Part shown: piece after piece, positions 34,454-46,735 of the stretch | Position numbering within the stretch: the first letter of the stretch is position 1 | How the letters are laid out: each line of letters begins with the position of its first letter | Assembly (NCBI GenBank): GCA_964036045.1 | Contig: OZ038382.1 | Coordinates: forward strand, 108,336,578-108,400,577 | Reading direction: 5' to 3' | DNA from: Eutreptiella sp. 'Long Island Sound 2002' | Lineage: Eukaryota; Euglenozoa; Euglenophyceae; Eutreptiales; Eutreptiaceae | DNA length: 64,000 bases | Notes under the pieces: model-generated | Databases searched by the model: none | Told to the model about the DNA's origin: nothing | What the model saw: the letters and a program-made list of their open reading frames with translations, nothing else | Made by a program: the position numbers and the translations under genes

Positions 34454-37400
34454 TGAAGCGGTACCCAGAACCCCATGGCTAGGGTAGGGCATACAACCGG
34501 TCTCCGGTCCACTAACCCCATGTACGGAAGGGAAGACCGGTCTCCGGTCCACTAACCCCATGTACGGAAGGCGCCCGTTGACGCCCGGTGCGAGCCCGGC
34601 GGGAGCGTGTTCCGTGCCGTAAAGCCCCGCATCGGCAACCGATGCACCGCCAGCGGAGATTTATATGTCAGAATATCAGGAATCAACAGGGTTTTATTTT
34701 CATATTGTTTTCGTCAATTTTTACGCTTCCGCTCTGATATTCACTGTTTTGACAGCTGGCGGTTAGCTCGCGACTTTAGCTTAACTGCCTGTTTAACTGT
34801 TATATACAGATATTTTAGCGCAAATCGTGACGAAGACTCCAAAGTCTTCCGGAATTGCATTGATGCATCCGCAATTTTCACATCTTACACTCGCAACCTT
34901 AATCCGAATTTTTCAGGATGTCGAAATAGGATTTTAGACTTCGACATCCCCGCACTTGATTTGACCTCTTTCGAGTGGACCTACGTGCTTCCCTATGCAC
35001 GACTCAACTTTCCTTTTATCTTGCCCTCCATTTGTCTTAGAGATCTGGGCAAAACAAAGTTGATTCGTGAGGCCACTTGTGAGGGTCATATCTCGTGCCG
35101 CTTGCGAGGAGTGACAATAAGAAAACGTGGGATGTATTCACAATACTCCCGATGTAATTTAGGAAGCATTATATGCCTTGCGTCTCCACACGTGCGCGCT
35201 AGCGTAATGGATCATGGTCAAGAGGGTAGAGTTTGCGTTATAACTCTTTGGCCATGATATTGCGTGCGTTAAGATAACTTTCGAGTGTAGCGCGCGAGTG
35301 TTGGTGTTGCATAGGAACTCTCTTTGAGTTCCTATGAGCAATTGACACAAAGTTATGCCCTTGGATGGGCATGACATATCGTGGGGGGAGCTACCTTTTT
35401 CGGCAATATGGAGTATGTGCCTTGTGTTGTGTTGCGTGCCCATTTGGCGGGTCCATCGCTCCAAGCCAAACCCGCCAATGGACCTCATATTGTGCAAGCC
35501 CCTTCTCCATACTCCCTACAATCAATTGCAAGCCTATCCTCCGTGAGGGGGAGCTTGTGTGGCGATCCCGAAGCGATGCGTTGGGAGCAAGGTGTGTGTT
35601 TTGCAATTTTCCATAATTTCATGTGCCCACTTGGGAAGTAGCGCTCGTGACCTTTCAAAGCGCCCCAAGTGGAGCACATGTGTGGAATCGAAGGTCATTG
35701 GTGCCAGGTCATTATGTTTAGAAGGATTAGTTGATTGCACGATCCAAGCCGAAGATATTATAATATAATTGTGCACCTTTCAAGGCACTTTTGTGTATCT
35801 TTGTGCCAATTTTGCCGTTTTTGGCCCGTCATGATGTCAAGTAGCGACCAAGTATCTCAACGTTGCGCTCAATTGACATCATGACCCAATTATGTTCTGG
35901 GGGTACATACTTCGGTGCCCAACATATCTTGGACCCGGCGATTAACTCCTCTTGGGCTTGGCATACCGTGGCCGCCATGTTGGCGATTTGGGACTATCCC
36001 AAATCATGGGCTCACTTGGCGACCCTGCCATTCCCAACACCGGAGGAGTTGGGCGACGACCAAAAGATATGTTGGACACATATGACTTGATACCAATCCT
36101 ATGGCACACTCCGGTCCAAGTCTGGCATGTGCCTCATTTGCTTTAACCATGAGTGTGCGCATTTTTGGCCATTTTGAGCAATTTTCCACTTTTGCTGCCC
36201 GCCGTGCACTATGTTCAGCCCACCCGTGCACGCCGGACGCATGGACCAATGGACCATATATGACATGGATGTTAGGTATATTGGTCCCCATTGTTCACAC
36301 ACCACGTGGGCAAAGCGGAGCAACCTTCGTTAAGGTGCTAGCTCAAAGTGAGTGGGGGCAATTTTGCCATTTTCGCATTTGTGGACCCAATTGGGATTGT
36401 CACCACGCCGATTGGCATTGAGATCTTTGAGAGCCAAGTGCATGGTAGTCTTTGTTGGACTCCCGATGGATTGCGTATGGGAAGGCAGATCTGATCACCA
36501 AGCCGGCGTGGAGATATACTATTGGGAGCACCCCGAATTTTGGCTCATTTCAGGCAGCCAAAATGACCCCCTTTTGGGACCCCAATTTCAACCCCCCAAG
36601 TGGTGGTGTGGCGGCCCCATATCTCTCTGCCCACAGGGAGCCTGGACCCAATTTTAAGTTGTACAGTCAGATAGAAGTCCTAGGTCCTGCCTCCTAACCT
36701 GTGTGCTATTGGACTTACCCTGGCCAAGCGACCCACGCGTGGGATTGACGCCAATTTTGGTGATTTTGGCATCATGACCCCACTTGACGAATCCGCGTTG
36801 CCCTGATGCCGGGACCTCAGAGGGAACCAGGTTGGGTGGGGGCTCCAGGGAGTTTGTACTCGAAGGGCATAGGGTCAGTTGCCTCGTCCCTACCCCTGGC
36901 GGGTCCGGACGAGAGGTCAATTTTGGGGATTTTTGAGTTAGTATCAGTTTGGGCTGAAACAGCCCATTTTCAGCTACCAACTCCTTGTTGATATGGGCGG
37001 GGCCATTCCTCTGGCTCAGAGGGGAGTTCGGACCTGCCGTTAGGGGAGCAATAGGAGCTACTGTCAGTCGGCCTTGGAGCTTCTTGGTTCCAAGGAAGTC
37101 GCTTGTGGCTGGGCGGGACACCTCCCCTTTTGGCAGGGTTTTAGGGTCCGGACTGAGCAGGCATGGGTTGTGTTTGAGCCCCCGCCCCTACCAGCCACTG
37201 AGAGGGTCAGACCTGGGATTGGGATACGAGTTAGGACTGAGTGTCTCTTGTCCTGTGATGCCCTTACCCCAGTCCAGTCTTAACCCCATGTGTACATATC
37301 CTGATGTGTTGCTGTACATACTTTCGTTCCCTTGTTGCAGAGTGGCAAGGATCCTGAAACGCTTTGTCACATGACACGAGCGTATTGATGCCCTTGTGAG

Positions 37401-37477
37401 CGTAGTGCTTTGCCTGCCTGCTCACCTGTGTGTGTCACCGCAGCGTCCCGTGGCCGGCCGCCCACGGGAACGCGTCA
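34454..37477 (+). repeat. 3' LTR of inner element
   Basis: This 3024-bp copy of the LTR at 21978-24997 has TG...CA ends. Scattered substitutions separate the two. An incidental 216-codon open frame near the start is intact in both but differs at 11 amino acids, which fits neutral drift since insertion. The divergence is visibly lower than between the two outer LTRs. Confidence 0.95.
35828..35885. promoter_or_regulatory. Conserved stem-loop (inner 3' LTR)
   Basis: GTCATGATGTCAA (35828-35840) and TTGACATCATGAC (35873-35885) are perfect 13-base inverted arms with the TGACATCA core. Confidence 0.5.
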
Positions 37478-37481
37478 ATAC
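37478..37481. repeat. Target-site duplication ATAC (right)
   Basis: ATAC follows the inner LTR end GCGTCA and matches 21974-21977. Confidence 0.92.
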
Positions 37482-39964
37482 TCTCCGATAGATCTTGAAG
37501 CACATCAAATACATTCTTGGTCGCGAAGGATGGACGGGTGCAAGGGTTCGTGCCTTCACTTGCCCTCACCCTGCCACCGCGACTGTCTCTCGTTTTGGGT
37601 GCCGGACCGGGCCTGCCGCCCGCGGCGATCCCTTTGTGCTCACTGTCTCCCGACTGGGATGGTGTGGCGCATCCCACGACACCATCCTGCGACCGCCCTA
37701 GCTGGGGCCCTTGGCTGCAGGGGCTCCGCTAAGGGGCATCGGTAGTGGTAGTAGGGGTACTTTCCTCCGCATCAACCTCGTTGACACCCTTCTTCTTTCC
37801 CCCTTTCTTACCCTTCTTGTCCTTGTCCCTGTTCTTGTCGTTCTCTTTGTTCTCCTTGTTCTTGTCGTCCGACTTGGGAGGCCAGGACCTCTTGATCTCC
37901 TGGATCTCCTTGGCCAACTCGGTCTCCACGGACATCAGCTTGGAGAGCTCGTCCTTAGTGACCCACCTTGGTCTCCCGGATACCCGCGGGTGCACGCTTC
38001 TTCGAGCCGTGCGCCTTCTTGTAGGCCTCCGTGTCGGCCTTGTGGACCGGGCATGTCCGGTGGTCATGGTTGAACCCTTTGTTCCTCCCATAACACACGA
38101 AACAGCCCTGAGGGTGAGCCCGTATGAACTCCGCAAAGGACAGCGGAGGGTCGCCAATGCGGCGGGGATCCTTCTTCTCCTTCTTCTTCCAACCCTTCTG
38201 CAGGGGCTTCCAGCTTCCCAGGTTGCTCCCCGTGTTCAGGCTGTTGGCCACGAAGGCACAAACGGCCACCTCGGCGGGCTCATCGTCGTCGTCATCGTTG
38301 TCGAGAGCCTCATCGCCATCGGCTCCCGCTGGGTCCATGGCAGCTTCCCCGCCAGGTCCCTCGCCAACGTAGTTGATGTCACGGTCGCCGGGCCTCAACC
38401 CGCGGGTGTGGTGGAGGTTCCGGTACTCCTTGAGTACCTCCTCTCCAACCATCTCAAGGATCTCGTAGCGACTCATCCGCGCCGGGATGGCCTGCAGACG
38501 GATGGTCTGGCCGCTCACGTCACACTCATCAAGTCGCCACATCGCAGTCTTCTCGCGATTGCCCGTGACAGTGATGAGGAGGGCGTTCCGCAGGGAGTGC
38601 GGTTTGACATCCCGGGCCACGTTCTTCCTTGTCCAAGCCACCACGTTCGTATGATACTCCTTGGGGAGCATCATCTTGACCGTGTGGTTGGACTTAGCCC
38701 TCTTGGCTTCCTCCTTGGTGACTCTCTGGATCCATGCTTCCGGCAGCATGGAGAGCAGGAGGGCCTGCTCGTCACCCTCATTCCAGTCCTCCACGTTGCG
38801 GCGGAAGAGGGTTTTCTGCCCCCGGAAGTCCCGCCAATCTCGTAGGCGGATCTCCCTACCATCATGCTGAAGCTTGATGGGCTTCCACCGCTTGGCAGCC
38901 ACCTGTGGAGCGTCCACCCGCTCCTGCTCGTTGAGCCACTTCTTGGCTTCCTTGAGGGTCTTGATTTTCCCCTCCTTGGTCGCCATGAAGTATAGCTCTT
39001 GGAGCACTTCCGGCAGGCGGTACCTGAACCGTTTGAAGACATATCTCTCCGCATCTGCGGGATCCATGTCTTCAGTGACGGTCATCCCCCAATCGTCCAG
39101 CTTCCCCAAGAAGCGGTCGAGGTTGAGGGGGTTGCCACCGTACATGGGGGGCTTGATGTCCTTCAGGTCCTCCCACACGGCGGCATCTGCGGCCTTAGAG
39201 ACCATGAACGCCGGCCGCGAGGTTGACCGAGGTTCCCGTCGGCGTCCCCCACGGATTCTCACAGCCGCCATTTCCATCTCCTCCATGGTATCCGTGTGGC
39301 TACGCCGTGGTTCTTCCATGTACGCTGAACCTAGATGTTCACGCCATACTCCTTCCATGTATGCCTCCTCATCACGGCGCCGGCGGCTGCGTCCAGCGCC
39401 TTCCTGTCGTACACCACGCGGCAGGGTAATGCCGAACTCCTCCACGTCTTCCTCGCCTTCGCCGACATCCCACTCCACGTCCCCTCCAGGGACCTCATCT
39501 CTGAGTCCATCATAACGCCCACCAGCCATTGAGATTGGCTCCTGGGCTGGTGCGGGGTGTCGGGGGCGTACCGGTTTCCGCGGTGGAGCACGGCGGTTGT
39601 GGTACTCCGCACTGAGCCACTCGTCACGCCACTCCTCACTGCCACTGCCGGGCAGCGCGCGCTCGTTACGGCGGCCCGCGCTGTGGTGAGAGGGGGCGCT
39701 GAGAGAGGTGGCACTGGCGCTGGGGCGACTCCTGGGGGCTCTGCCGGGGGCGTGGGCCTTGCCTGGACCTGGTCCAGTTCCCCAGCCGTCGTTCAACGAG
39801 CCAGACTCCAGGGGTGGGTGGTCGCTGCCGGCGCTCCGACGGCCTTCCAGCTCGTCCAACCTCTGCTGCAGGCCGCTGATGACCTTGTTCAGCAGCCTGG
39901 TCTCGCACCTGGCGATGTCCAGCTTCCTCTGGGCGGCGGTTGCGACCTTGGCGATCTTGACCAT
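37482..39964 (-). pseudogene. gag capsid and zinc-knuckle part (outer element)
   Basis: The main frame (37955-39964) encodes, in order: a helix (QRKLDIARCETRLLNKVISG), a Pro/Ser-rich linker, the capsid region (GNPLNLDRFLGKLDDWG, KKWLNEQERVDAPQVAAKRW, KMMLPKEYHTNVVAWTRKN), an acidic stretch (NDDDDDEPAE) and the knuckle CFVCYGRNKGFNHDHRTCPV. The Lys-rich tail (KDKKGKKGGKKKG) continues in a second frame (37729-38157) after a small shift near 37970. This is the most complete capsid in the window and the reference for the inversion in the inner element. Pol N-terminal sequence between 37482 and 37700 then meets the inner insertion. Confidence 0.88.
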
Positions 39965-39999
39965 CTCCGTCTTGGCGATGTGCAGCTGCCGCGGCGACC

Positions 40000-42324
40000 C
40001 TGGCGATGCGGATCATCCCCCCATTGCCCGTGTCCACCTCGCGCTGAAGGGACTGGACCTTCCTGCGGAGGTGGACAGTCCACCGCCAGGTGGCATCAGG
40101 GTCACCGTTCCCTGGTGGGTCGTCGGGGTCCCCAAAGGGTCCTCCAGGAGGGCCTCCGCCAGGTCTGCCCGGTCCAGGCCGTCCTCCCTCTCCCGGAGGT
40201 CTGCCTCCGGGGGGTCCACTTGGTGGGCTTCCTCCAGGGGGTCCTGACGGGCCTCCGCCAGGGGGTCCCGGTGGGTCTCCACCAGGTCGCCTCGGTTTGG
40301 TCCGAGGATGGGGGCTTCTCCGTGTAGTCGAAGTCCATGTCATCATCGTCGTCCATGTTGCCCCACCTGGTCGTCTCGGTGTCGCACGCAGAAGACTTCG
40401 AGCTCCGGTAGGGAGGAGGGAGATCCTCACCCTCACCCTCTGGCTCCATGTGGACCTTTCCACCTCCTCCGCCAGCCACTCCTCGGCGATGTCGGCGGCC
40501 TCGTCCATCCCCGTCGCTGGCGGTGAAGAAGGGGTCGGAGTCGTGGGGGTGTCCGCCTGCTGGCCTCCGTGTCCTCTCAGGGGTCTTTCCCTTACCCCTC
40601 CTCTGTCGGTTGGCAGTGGGGCCACTGTCCCCACTGCTGCCCGTGTCGACCTCCTCCAGATCCAGCGTCATCTTGGAGGAGGGGTCCCCTTCGAAGTGCT
40701 TCCGAAGGGTCTGCACTCGGGATCCTCCCGGGGGAGTCTCACGCTGCAGCTTGGCCTCCGCCTCCTCCATTGCGGCGGCCGTGGCTGCAGCAGCTCGCCT
40801 TTCGGCCTCCTCCCGAGCACGGGCAGCCTCGGCTTCCCGAGCCCGCTGCAGCCGAGCCTTCTCGGCTTCCAACGCTGCCAGCTCCGCCTCTGTCCTGGCC
40901 CTCTCCTCAGCAACCTTCCGCCGCGCGGCCTCGATGGGGTCCCTCCTGGCGGCGTCCACCTGGGACTTTGCCGTTGCTCCGGCGTGGGCCCTTTCCTCCG
41001 CCTCCTTCTTTGCCCTCTCTTGGGCAAGCGCCTCCTCCAGCGCCTTCACCTCGGCCTCCTTGCAGGTAATGGCCTCCTCGGCCAGGCGGGCTTCCTGGGC
41101 GGCTGCCGCCACCTCACCTCTGACCCGGGCAGTCGCTGCCTCCTGGGCGGCTGCAGCCGTGAGTCCGGCCGCAATGGCCGCCACGGTCGAGGCGTGGAAG
41201 GCCATGCCTCTGCCCCAATTTGTGGCCTCCTCCTGGGCGATGCCGACGGCGCCCTCCACGGCAGCTTTCTGCTGTGTGGCCCGTTGCCGGGCAACCCGAA
41301 GGTTGCAGGGCACCCCACAGGCGCGCTTGCAGGCGCGAGCCACGTCCCTTTGGTCAGCAGCGATGCTGCTGCTCGAGCTGGCCCGGTCGGCCGGCATCCT
41401 CCCCCGGTGGGCTGACTCCACGTCGCTGCTGGGGCCTGATTGCCTCAAGTGCAGCTGACGGCGTTTGGCCTTAGCCTTCCTGGCGACTTCAAGGAAGTCG
41501 CCAAGGGTGGTGTGGCCGGGGTGGTGACCGCCACTGGCCCGTTGGGGGCTGGGGGCTGGGGTTCCGCCCTCGACAGCTTGGGCGGCTTCGGCGGCGAGGG
41601 ACTCCTGGTACTCCCGCCATTTCCTGTCCCGCTTCGTGTCCCCGTTGGACCGCTTCTCCTTCCCAGGAGACGCGCTGCTGCTGCTGCCCTGCAGCGTGCG
41701 CTCGTTCCCCGGCTCCAGGAACTTCTTTTCGATCATGTCCCACATGGAGACGTTGATCGTGGCGCCTGACGGGTACTCGTTGGGGTTCTCGTCCTCCTCT
41801 ATCCCGTCAGGGCGCAGCCCTTCGCCGGGTCTGTCCAGCCGGGTCCAGACCCTCCAGCGCTTCGTGCGGAAGCGTCAGGCATACCCTTCCACCCGCAGCC
41901 AGTCTTCCACTGCCTGCAGGCGGACGTCGAGCATATCCTCGCGGAGCTCAAAGCTCCCGGGCATGCCGCCTTCGCACTGGAGATTGCTGTGGCGGTACTG
42001 CTGCCCCCACACCAACCCACGCATTAGGCGCACCGCATGGGGGCGGGGCAGCGGCCATGTCTTGCCCGCCTCCTGCCAATTCACCATCGTTCCCCTCGAT
42101 GGACCGGTCTTGGGGTTGGCTGTTGAGGTGGGTGATGTGGCTGGGAATGCGGCCGGTGCTGGTCGGCCGAAGGAACTCGCTGATGTCGGAGTTCCGGTCG
42201 CTATAACTCCTTCACGGACTCTGCGCTGTTGCCGGGCGGCGCTGCGAAGCCCGTGGTGATCGGGGTTCATGTGCACTTGAGTGGCACGCGAGGGATGGGT
42301 AACCCTGCGGCGGTGAAACGCTTT
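40000..42324 (-). pseudogene. gag N-terminal part with long coiled coil (outer element)
   Basis: Two same-frame pieces (41875-42324 and 40102-41745) are separated by a TGA at 41872-41874. The first has a compact segment (LRLQAVEDWLRVEGYA-like, with MVNWQEAGKTWPLPRP). The second has WDMIEKKFLEPGNE, then about 160 residues of Ala/Glu/Lys-rich coiled coil (EALAQERAKKEAEERAHAGA) and an acidic Pro-rich region. A frameshift near 40310 moves a Pro/Gly repeat (PPGGPPGEGGRPGPG type) into another frame, and a second shift near 40000 leads to the capsid frame. A gag of this size is unusually long for Ty3/gypsy. Confidence 0.8.
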
Positions 42325-45230
42325 TGACGCGTTCCCGTGGGGGACCTGGCCACGGTCTGCTGCGGCGGACACGCACAAGCAAGCAGGCAGGCAAAGCACT
42401 GCGGTCACAAGGGCATCCTCATGCTCGTGTCATGTGACAAACCGTTTCAGGATCCTTGCCACTCTGAAACAAGGGACCAAAAGTATGTACAGCAACACAT
42501 CAGGATATGTACACATGGGGTGAAGACTGGAATGGGGTAAGAACATCACAGGACGATAGACACTCAGTCCCAACTCATGTCCCAATCCCAGGTCCGACCC
42601 TCTCAGTGGCTGGCAGGGGCGGGGGCTCAAACACAACCCATGCCCTGCTCAGTCCGGACCCTGAAACCCCCCCAAAGGGGGAGGGTGTCCCGCCCAGCCA
42701 CAGGCGAATTCCTCGGACCCAACTAGTCCCAGGGCATACCATCAGTGGCTCCCTCTGCTCCCAGTCTCATCCCTCATCTGAGTTGGAGATACGGCCCTGC
42801 CATTATCCCCAAGGAGTTGGTAGCTGAAAATGGGCTGTTTCAGCCCAGACTGATATTAGCTCAAAAAATTCCAAAGTTGACCCCTCGTCCAGACCAGCCA
42901 GAGGTAGGGAGGAGGCAACCGCACCTATGCCCCTCAAGTACCTACTCTCTAGACCCTTCACCCAACTTGGTTCCCTCTGAATCTCCAGCATCAGGGCACC
43001 ACGGGTTCGTCAAATGGGGTCATGATGCCAGAATCACCAAAATTTGCGTCATTCCCACGGATGCCTCGCCCGGCCAGGGCAGGGCCAATGACCCACAGGA
43101 TAGGAGGCCGGACCTGGGACTTTTATCTCAGTGCACTACCTTGAATGAGGTCCGGGATCATCATGGGCAAATAGATATGGGGTCGCCATTTGACCACACG
43201 GGGGGCTGAAATTGGGGTCCCAAACAGGGGGTCACTTTGGCTGCTCAAAATGAGCCAAAATCAGGGGTATGCCCAACGGCATATCTCCAAGCCGGCTTGG
43301 GGAGCGGATGCGCCATTCCATATGCAATGGATTGGGACTCCAACAGAGACCTAGACGTACCTGGCTCTCGAGGATCTCATTGGGCCTTGGCGTATTGAGG
43401 ATCCAAACTGGGTCCACAAATGCCAAAGTGGCAAAATCGTCCACACTCACTTTGGGCTAGCACCTTGACGAAGGTTGCTCCGCTTTGCCCACGTGGTGTG
43501 CGAACCATGGTGACCAATATCCATAACACCCATGTCATATCTGGTCCATTGGTCCATGCAACCGGCGTGCACGAGGGGGCTGAACATGGTGCACGGCGGG
43601 CAGAAAATGTGGAAAATTGCTCAAAATGGCCGAAAATGCGCACACTCATGGGTGGGGCAAATGAGGCACATGCCCGACTTGGACCGGAGTGTGCCATAGG
43701 ATTCTCATCAAGTCATATGCGTCCAACATATCTTTTGGGCGTCGCCCAAACCCCTCCGGTTTTGGGAATGGCAGGGTCGCCAAGTGAGCCCATGATTTGG
43801 GATCATCCCAAATCGCCAACATGGAGGCCACGGTATGCCAAGCCCAAGAGGGTGTTGTTCGCCGGGTCCAAGATATGTTGGGCACCGAAGTGTGTACTCT
43901 CATAACATACTTGGGTCATGATGTCAATTTGGCGCAACGTTGAGATACACGGTCGCCACTTGACATCATGACGGGCAAGAAACAGCAAAATTGGCGAAAA
44001 AACACGCAAAAGTGCCCTGAAAACTGCACAAATATATTATAATAATATCGGCTTGGATTGAGTAATCGACCAATCCTTCTAAACACAATGACTCGACATC
44101 AATGACTTTTGATTCTATTTATGTTCCCCACTTGTGGCGCTTTGGAAGGCCGCGCGCGCTGCCTCCCAAGTGGCCACATGCGAACATGGAATATTGAGAG
44201 TACAATGAAGGGCTTCGTGCGATATGGGCTCCATCTGCGGGTTAGTCCTGGAATGGTGCACCCGCCAAATGGGCACGTGAGATGACATCAAATATGGCAT
44301 ACAACCCTACTCTCGCCTTCTACACCCAACCTAGTGGCCTAGAATCAAAGTGTGCCTATATTCTAGAGTAACCTTGGTCCCCTAACACGCATGCAAGTGC
44401 TTTGGTCAAAAATCGACCTCCCTTCGGAAAGCCGAATTTTAGCATGCACGCAAAATATATTCCCAATATATCTATGGAGATCATATATGTACTATCCGGG
44501 GAAGACAAGTGATATGCCCCGGATGTAGAGGCAAGCAAAGAGGGAGAAAACGCCAACTCAACATACTTCTACACGTACTTGGACGCAAAGTACGTGAGAT
44601 TGCCCATTTCTTGGAAAACACTCAAAATAAATAACCCTTTGGGCCTATGGAGTTGGGATCCTTTGGCCTCATCCTATGACTATGGGGGGCAAAACCTCAT
44701 ACAGAGTGCCTATGAGGCACGTTAATTCGTCCTTGGGCGCTTGAACGCTCGTAACCCTTATTTTTTCACTTGGGGGTTGAAAGCGCCTTCGGCCGCCCAG
44801 ATTTTCTGGGGAAAATCTGGGACACGATGCGTTTTATCAAGGAAAAATTGCGGATCACTCGAAGAGTGTTTGAATCTTACCTTCCAAAAAGATCGTTTTA
44901 CGGAATCATCCATCGCAGTGCACGGAACGGGCGACGTCAGGCGGCGATTTCACGACAGTTAGAAATCGCGGTAGAAATCGGGTATTTCACCGATTTCTAA
45001 CCGCAAATCGACCAAGACAGTAAAATTATGGTAATTCCACATCGACTTAATGGTTAGAAATCAGATTCAGGATTTCCAGGGTTAGAGAACAGGGATATCC
45101 CGCTGACAGCCAGTGTCAACGGCTTCCACACGGGTGTGACAGCTCACAGGCCTCTGGGCCATGGGCCACAACGGGTGTGACGGCTCACAGGCCTCCGGGC
45201 CATGGGCCATAGGTTCTGGTCACCGCTTCA
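42325..45230 (-). repeat. 5' LTR of outer element
   Basis: This LTR of about 2.9 kb, read on the minus strand, starts TGAAGCGGTGACC at 45230 and ends ACGCGTCA at 42325. It is co-linear with 12746-15749, with a deletion of roughly 100 bases near 44190. The conserved stem-loop arms lie at 43915-43927 and 43960-43972. Near its start are two copies of a unit containing GGTGTGAC and GCTCACAGGCCTC (45120-45210). Confidence 0.92.
43915..43972. promoter_or_regulatory. Conserved stem-loop (outer 5' LTR)
   Basis: GTCATGATGTCAA (43915-43927) and TTGACATCATGAC (43960-43972) are perfect inverted arms in the older LTR as well. Confidence 0.5.
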
Positions 45231-45234
45231 GCAC
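45231..45234. repeat. Target-site duplication GCAC (right)
   Basis: GCAC follows the outer LTR and matches 12742-12745. Confidence 0.9.
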
Positions 45235-45745
45235 CTTCGATCTTATGGGACACAAAGTGGCCAAACCTATGAACGTCTAGCCACTTGGACCTTAGAATGG
45301 ATGAACGTCTAGCCGTTTTGCAACCGATTGTGACATCCTAATCATTCACCCTACCGTTTGTCGAGCCACATGTCGGACTATTACGAAAACATGAAATGTG
45401 TATTTTCCCCAGGAAAATGCACTAACACAAGTGTTGCACCAATTGGTGCGCCGATCGCCGCACCGATCGTCACACCAATCGGTGCACCGTTTCTTCCCTG
45501 CATTTGTTTGTTGGAAAGCGTTGTATTTTTTTGAAAAAAAACCTTGCAACCATGCATACTACGCATTATGTGACGCCCAAATCGCATTGCACATCATTGC
45601 ACGGATCATGCTGTGATGATTTCTGCAATGTAAATATCGTCGCACTGATCGGTTCACCGATCAAGCTGATCTCAGAGCCCGGGCACAATGTGACTCAGAT
45701 GTTGGTCTGACTGTTTAAACAATATGTTGTCCGAACAATCTTAGG
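45235..45745. repeat. Flank of the X reading frame with 12-base repeats
   Basis: No gene is seen. Tandem and dispersed copies of a motif near GTCGCACCGATC occur at 45436-45490 and 45646-45670, with variants such as CACCAATTGGTGCGCCGATC. Confidence 0.6.
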
Positions 45746-46735
45746 TTATGCGAGCCAAGCCAGCTTATTTTTGTCCGTGGTTACACCACTGTTCGTCGCA
45801 CTGATTGTCACACCGAGTGTCACACCGATCGGCTCACAAACCGTCATAGCCATATGCTCACCGACTGTCACGCCTCTTCCTCTTCTTGCCCGACGTTTCC
45901 TTGTCCAGCACCAGGGCTTCAACTGTCTCCGACCGTTTTGAAAGGGCCACCACCTCACCCCGTAGTGCTTCAAGCTGGTCCTGCCTGATGACTCGCAGTG
46001 GACCTTCACTCTGTGGATAGTGCAGGAGAAAATGAAGTACATCTTCTCCTTGCGCGATGGCAGCACCTTGAAAGTTTTCTCTGCAGCCAGATACCACGCT
46101 TCATTACCCGCAATCACGTCCGGCACGTCAGGGCACTCTGCAGGCACAGAGGAAGGCACAGAGGAAGGCGCAAAGGAAGGCGCAGTGATTGTCGCACCGA
46201 TCGTCGTACCAATCGTCGCACTGATCGTTGGACTCTTCAACATACTTGTGGGATGCATGTGGCAGTGCTTTGCCTTGCCCAACAGTAATAGCGTGATCCA
46301 GTCCTCGTCCTCCTCCGCAACTGTGACACGAAACTGCTCTTCGTGAGCTCCCGGTGCCGCTCGGAGTACGGTGAAGGAGTCTCGAGGTTCTTGATTTGTG
46401 TCATCCTCTCCCACAACCTCACTCAGCAGATCTGTCAAACTGTTAGGAGTCGCAGCAAGTTGAGACAGTGTCTTCGACAGGGTGACCCACGTGGTCATCG
46501 GTTGGCCGTGGAGCACTTGTAGGAGTTTAGGGAAGTACTTGACGGCCACCGTGAACTGTTCTGCCGTCCAGAAAGCGTCATCGTCGTCATCTTCCTTGTC
46601 ATCTTCCTTCTCATATTCTGACTCCTCTTCATTTTGTACTTCGTTGTCATCGTCATCTTCCTCCTCTTCTTCCTTTTCTTCGGACGAGTCGCTGTCCTCT
46701 GCTTCTGCAGGTGGCACATCCTTGCCGGCGGCCAT
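45746..46735 (-). CDS. Acidic hypothetical protein of element X
   Basis: The frame encodes 329 residues. Residues 10-55 are an acidic run (EEKEEEEEDDDDNEVQ and DDKEDDDDDAFWTAEQF). A compact region of about 110 residues follows (VAVKYFPKLLQVLHGQPMTT, DLLSEVVGEDDTNQEP, WITLLLLGKAKHCHMHP). The middle carries an IGTTIGATI-type repeat made by the 12-base DNA repeat. The C-terminal part is basic (RKRRARRGRG) and ends in another GVTLGVTISAT repeat. No family is recognised. Starting at ATG 46735 keeps the acidic run whole. The basic tail might be read through an intron or be out of frame. It could be an accessory protein of X or a captured host fragment. Confidence 0.45.
   Translation of the reverse strand: MAAGKDVPPAEAEDSDSSEEKEEEEEDDDDNEVQNEEESEYEKEDDKEDDDDDAFWTAEQFTVAVKYFPKLLQVLHGQPMTTWVTLSKTLSQLAATPNSLTDLLSEVVGEDDTNQEPRDSFTVLRAAPGAHEEQFRVTVAEEDEDWITLLLLGKAKHCHMHPTSMLKSPTISATIGTTIGATITAPSFAPSSVPSSVPAECPDVPDVIAGNEAWYLAAEKTFKVLPSRKEKMYFIFSCTIHRVKVHCESSGRTSLKHYGVRWWPFQNGRRQLKPWCWTRKRRARRGRGVTVGEHMAMTVCEPIGVTLGVTISATNSGVTTDKNKLAWLA
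46180..46225. repeat. 12-base repeat inside the X reading frame
   Basis: Units close to GTCGCACCGATC follow one another, encoding Ile-Gly-Ala/Thr-Thr on the minus strand. Related units lie at 45795-45835 and 46770-46822. Confidence 0.7.

Larger units (their letters stand above)
21978..37477 (+). mobile_element. Inner Ty3/gypsy chromovirus, complete but inactive
   Basis: This is a 15.5 kb plus-strand element with LTRs at 21978-24997 and 34454-37477, TG...CA ends and an ATAC target duplication. The order is gag, protease, methyltransferase-like domain, reverse transcriptase, RNase H, integrase and chromodomain, then a 3' untranslated region and polypurine tract. It belongs to the same family as the outer element but lies in opposite orientation inside it. 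Damage includes a 1.4 kb gag deletion, a 663-bp gag inversion, several frameshifts and a nonsense codon. The sequence following the 5' LTR (AAAGCGTTTCACC) does not start with TGG, so no standard tRNA primer site is recognised. The same is true in the outer element. Confidence 0.95.
12746..45230 (-). mobile_element. Outer Ty3/gypsy chromovirus (minus strand), interrupted by the inner element
   Basis: Long LTRs lie at 12746-15749 and 42325-45230. The target duplication is GCAC on both sides, and the ends are TG...CA except for a mutated start of the 3' LTR (CG). Reading on the minus strand gives 5' LTR, gag (42324-37482), pol (21973-17206), untranslated region, polypurine tract and 3' LTR. The inner element and its ATAC duplication (21974-37481) sit between gag and pol. 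Removing them gives an element of about 17.0 kb. At the join, outer sequence from 37500 to 37478 followed by 21973 downward matches the uninterrupted gag-pol border of the inner element with 5 mismatches in 32 bases. Coding is broken by many stops and frameshifts. Confidence 0.92.

Noticed and set aside
37745-38845. 366-codon plus-strand frame, and others opposite the outer gag
   Set aside because: These are antisense shadows of the minus-strand gag frames, which carry capsid and zinc motifs.
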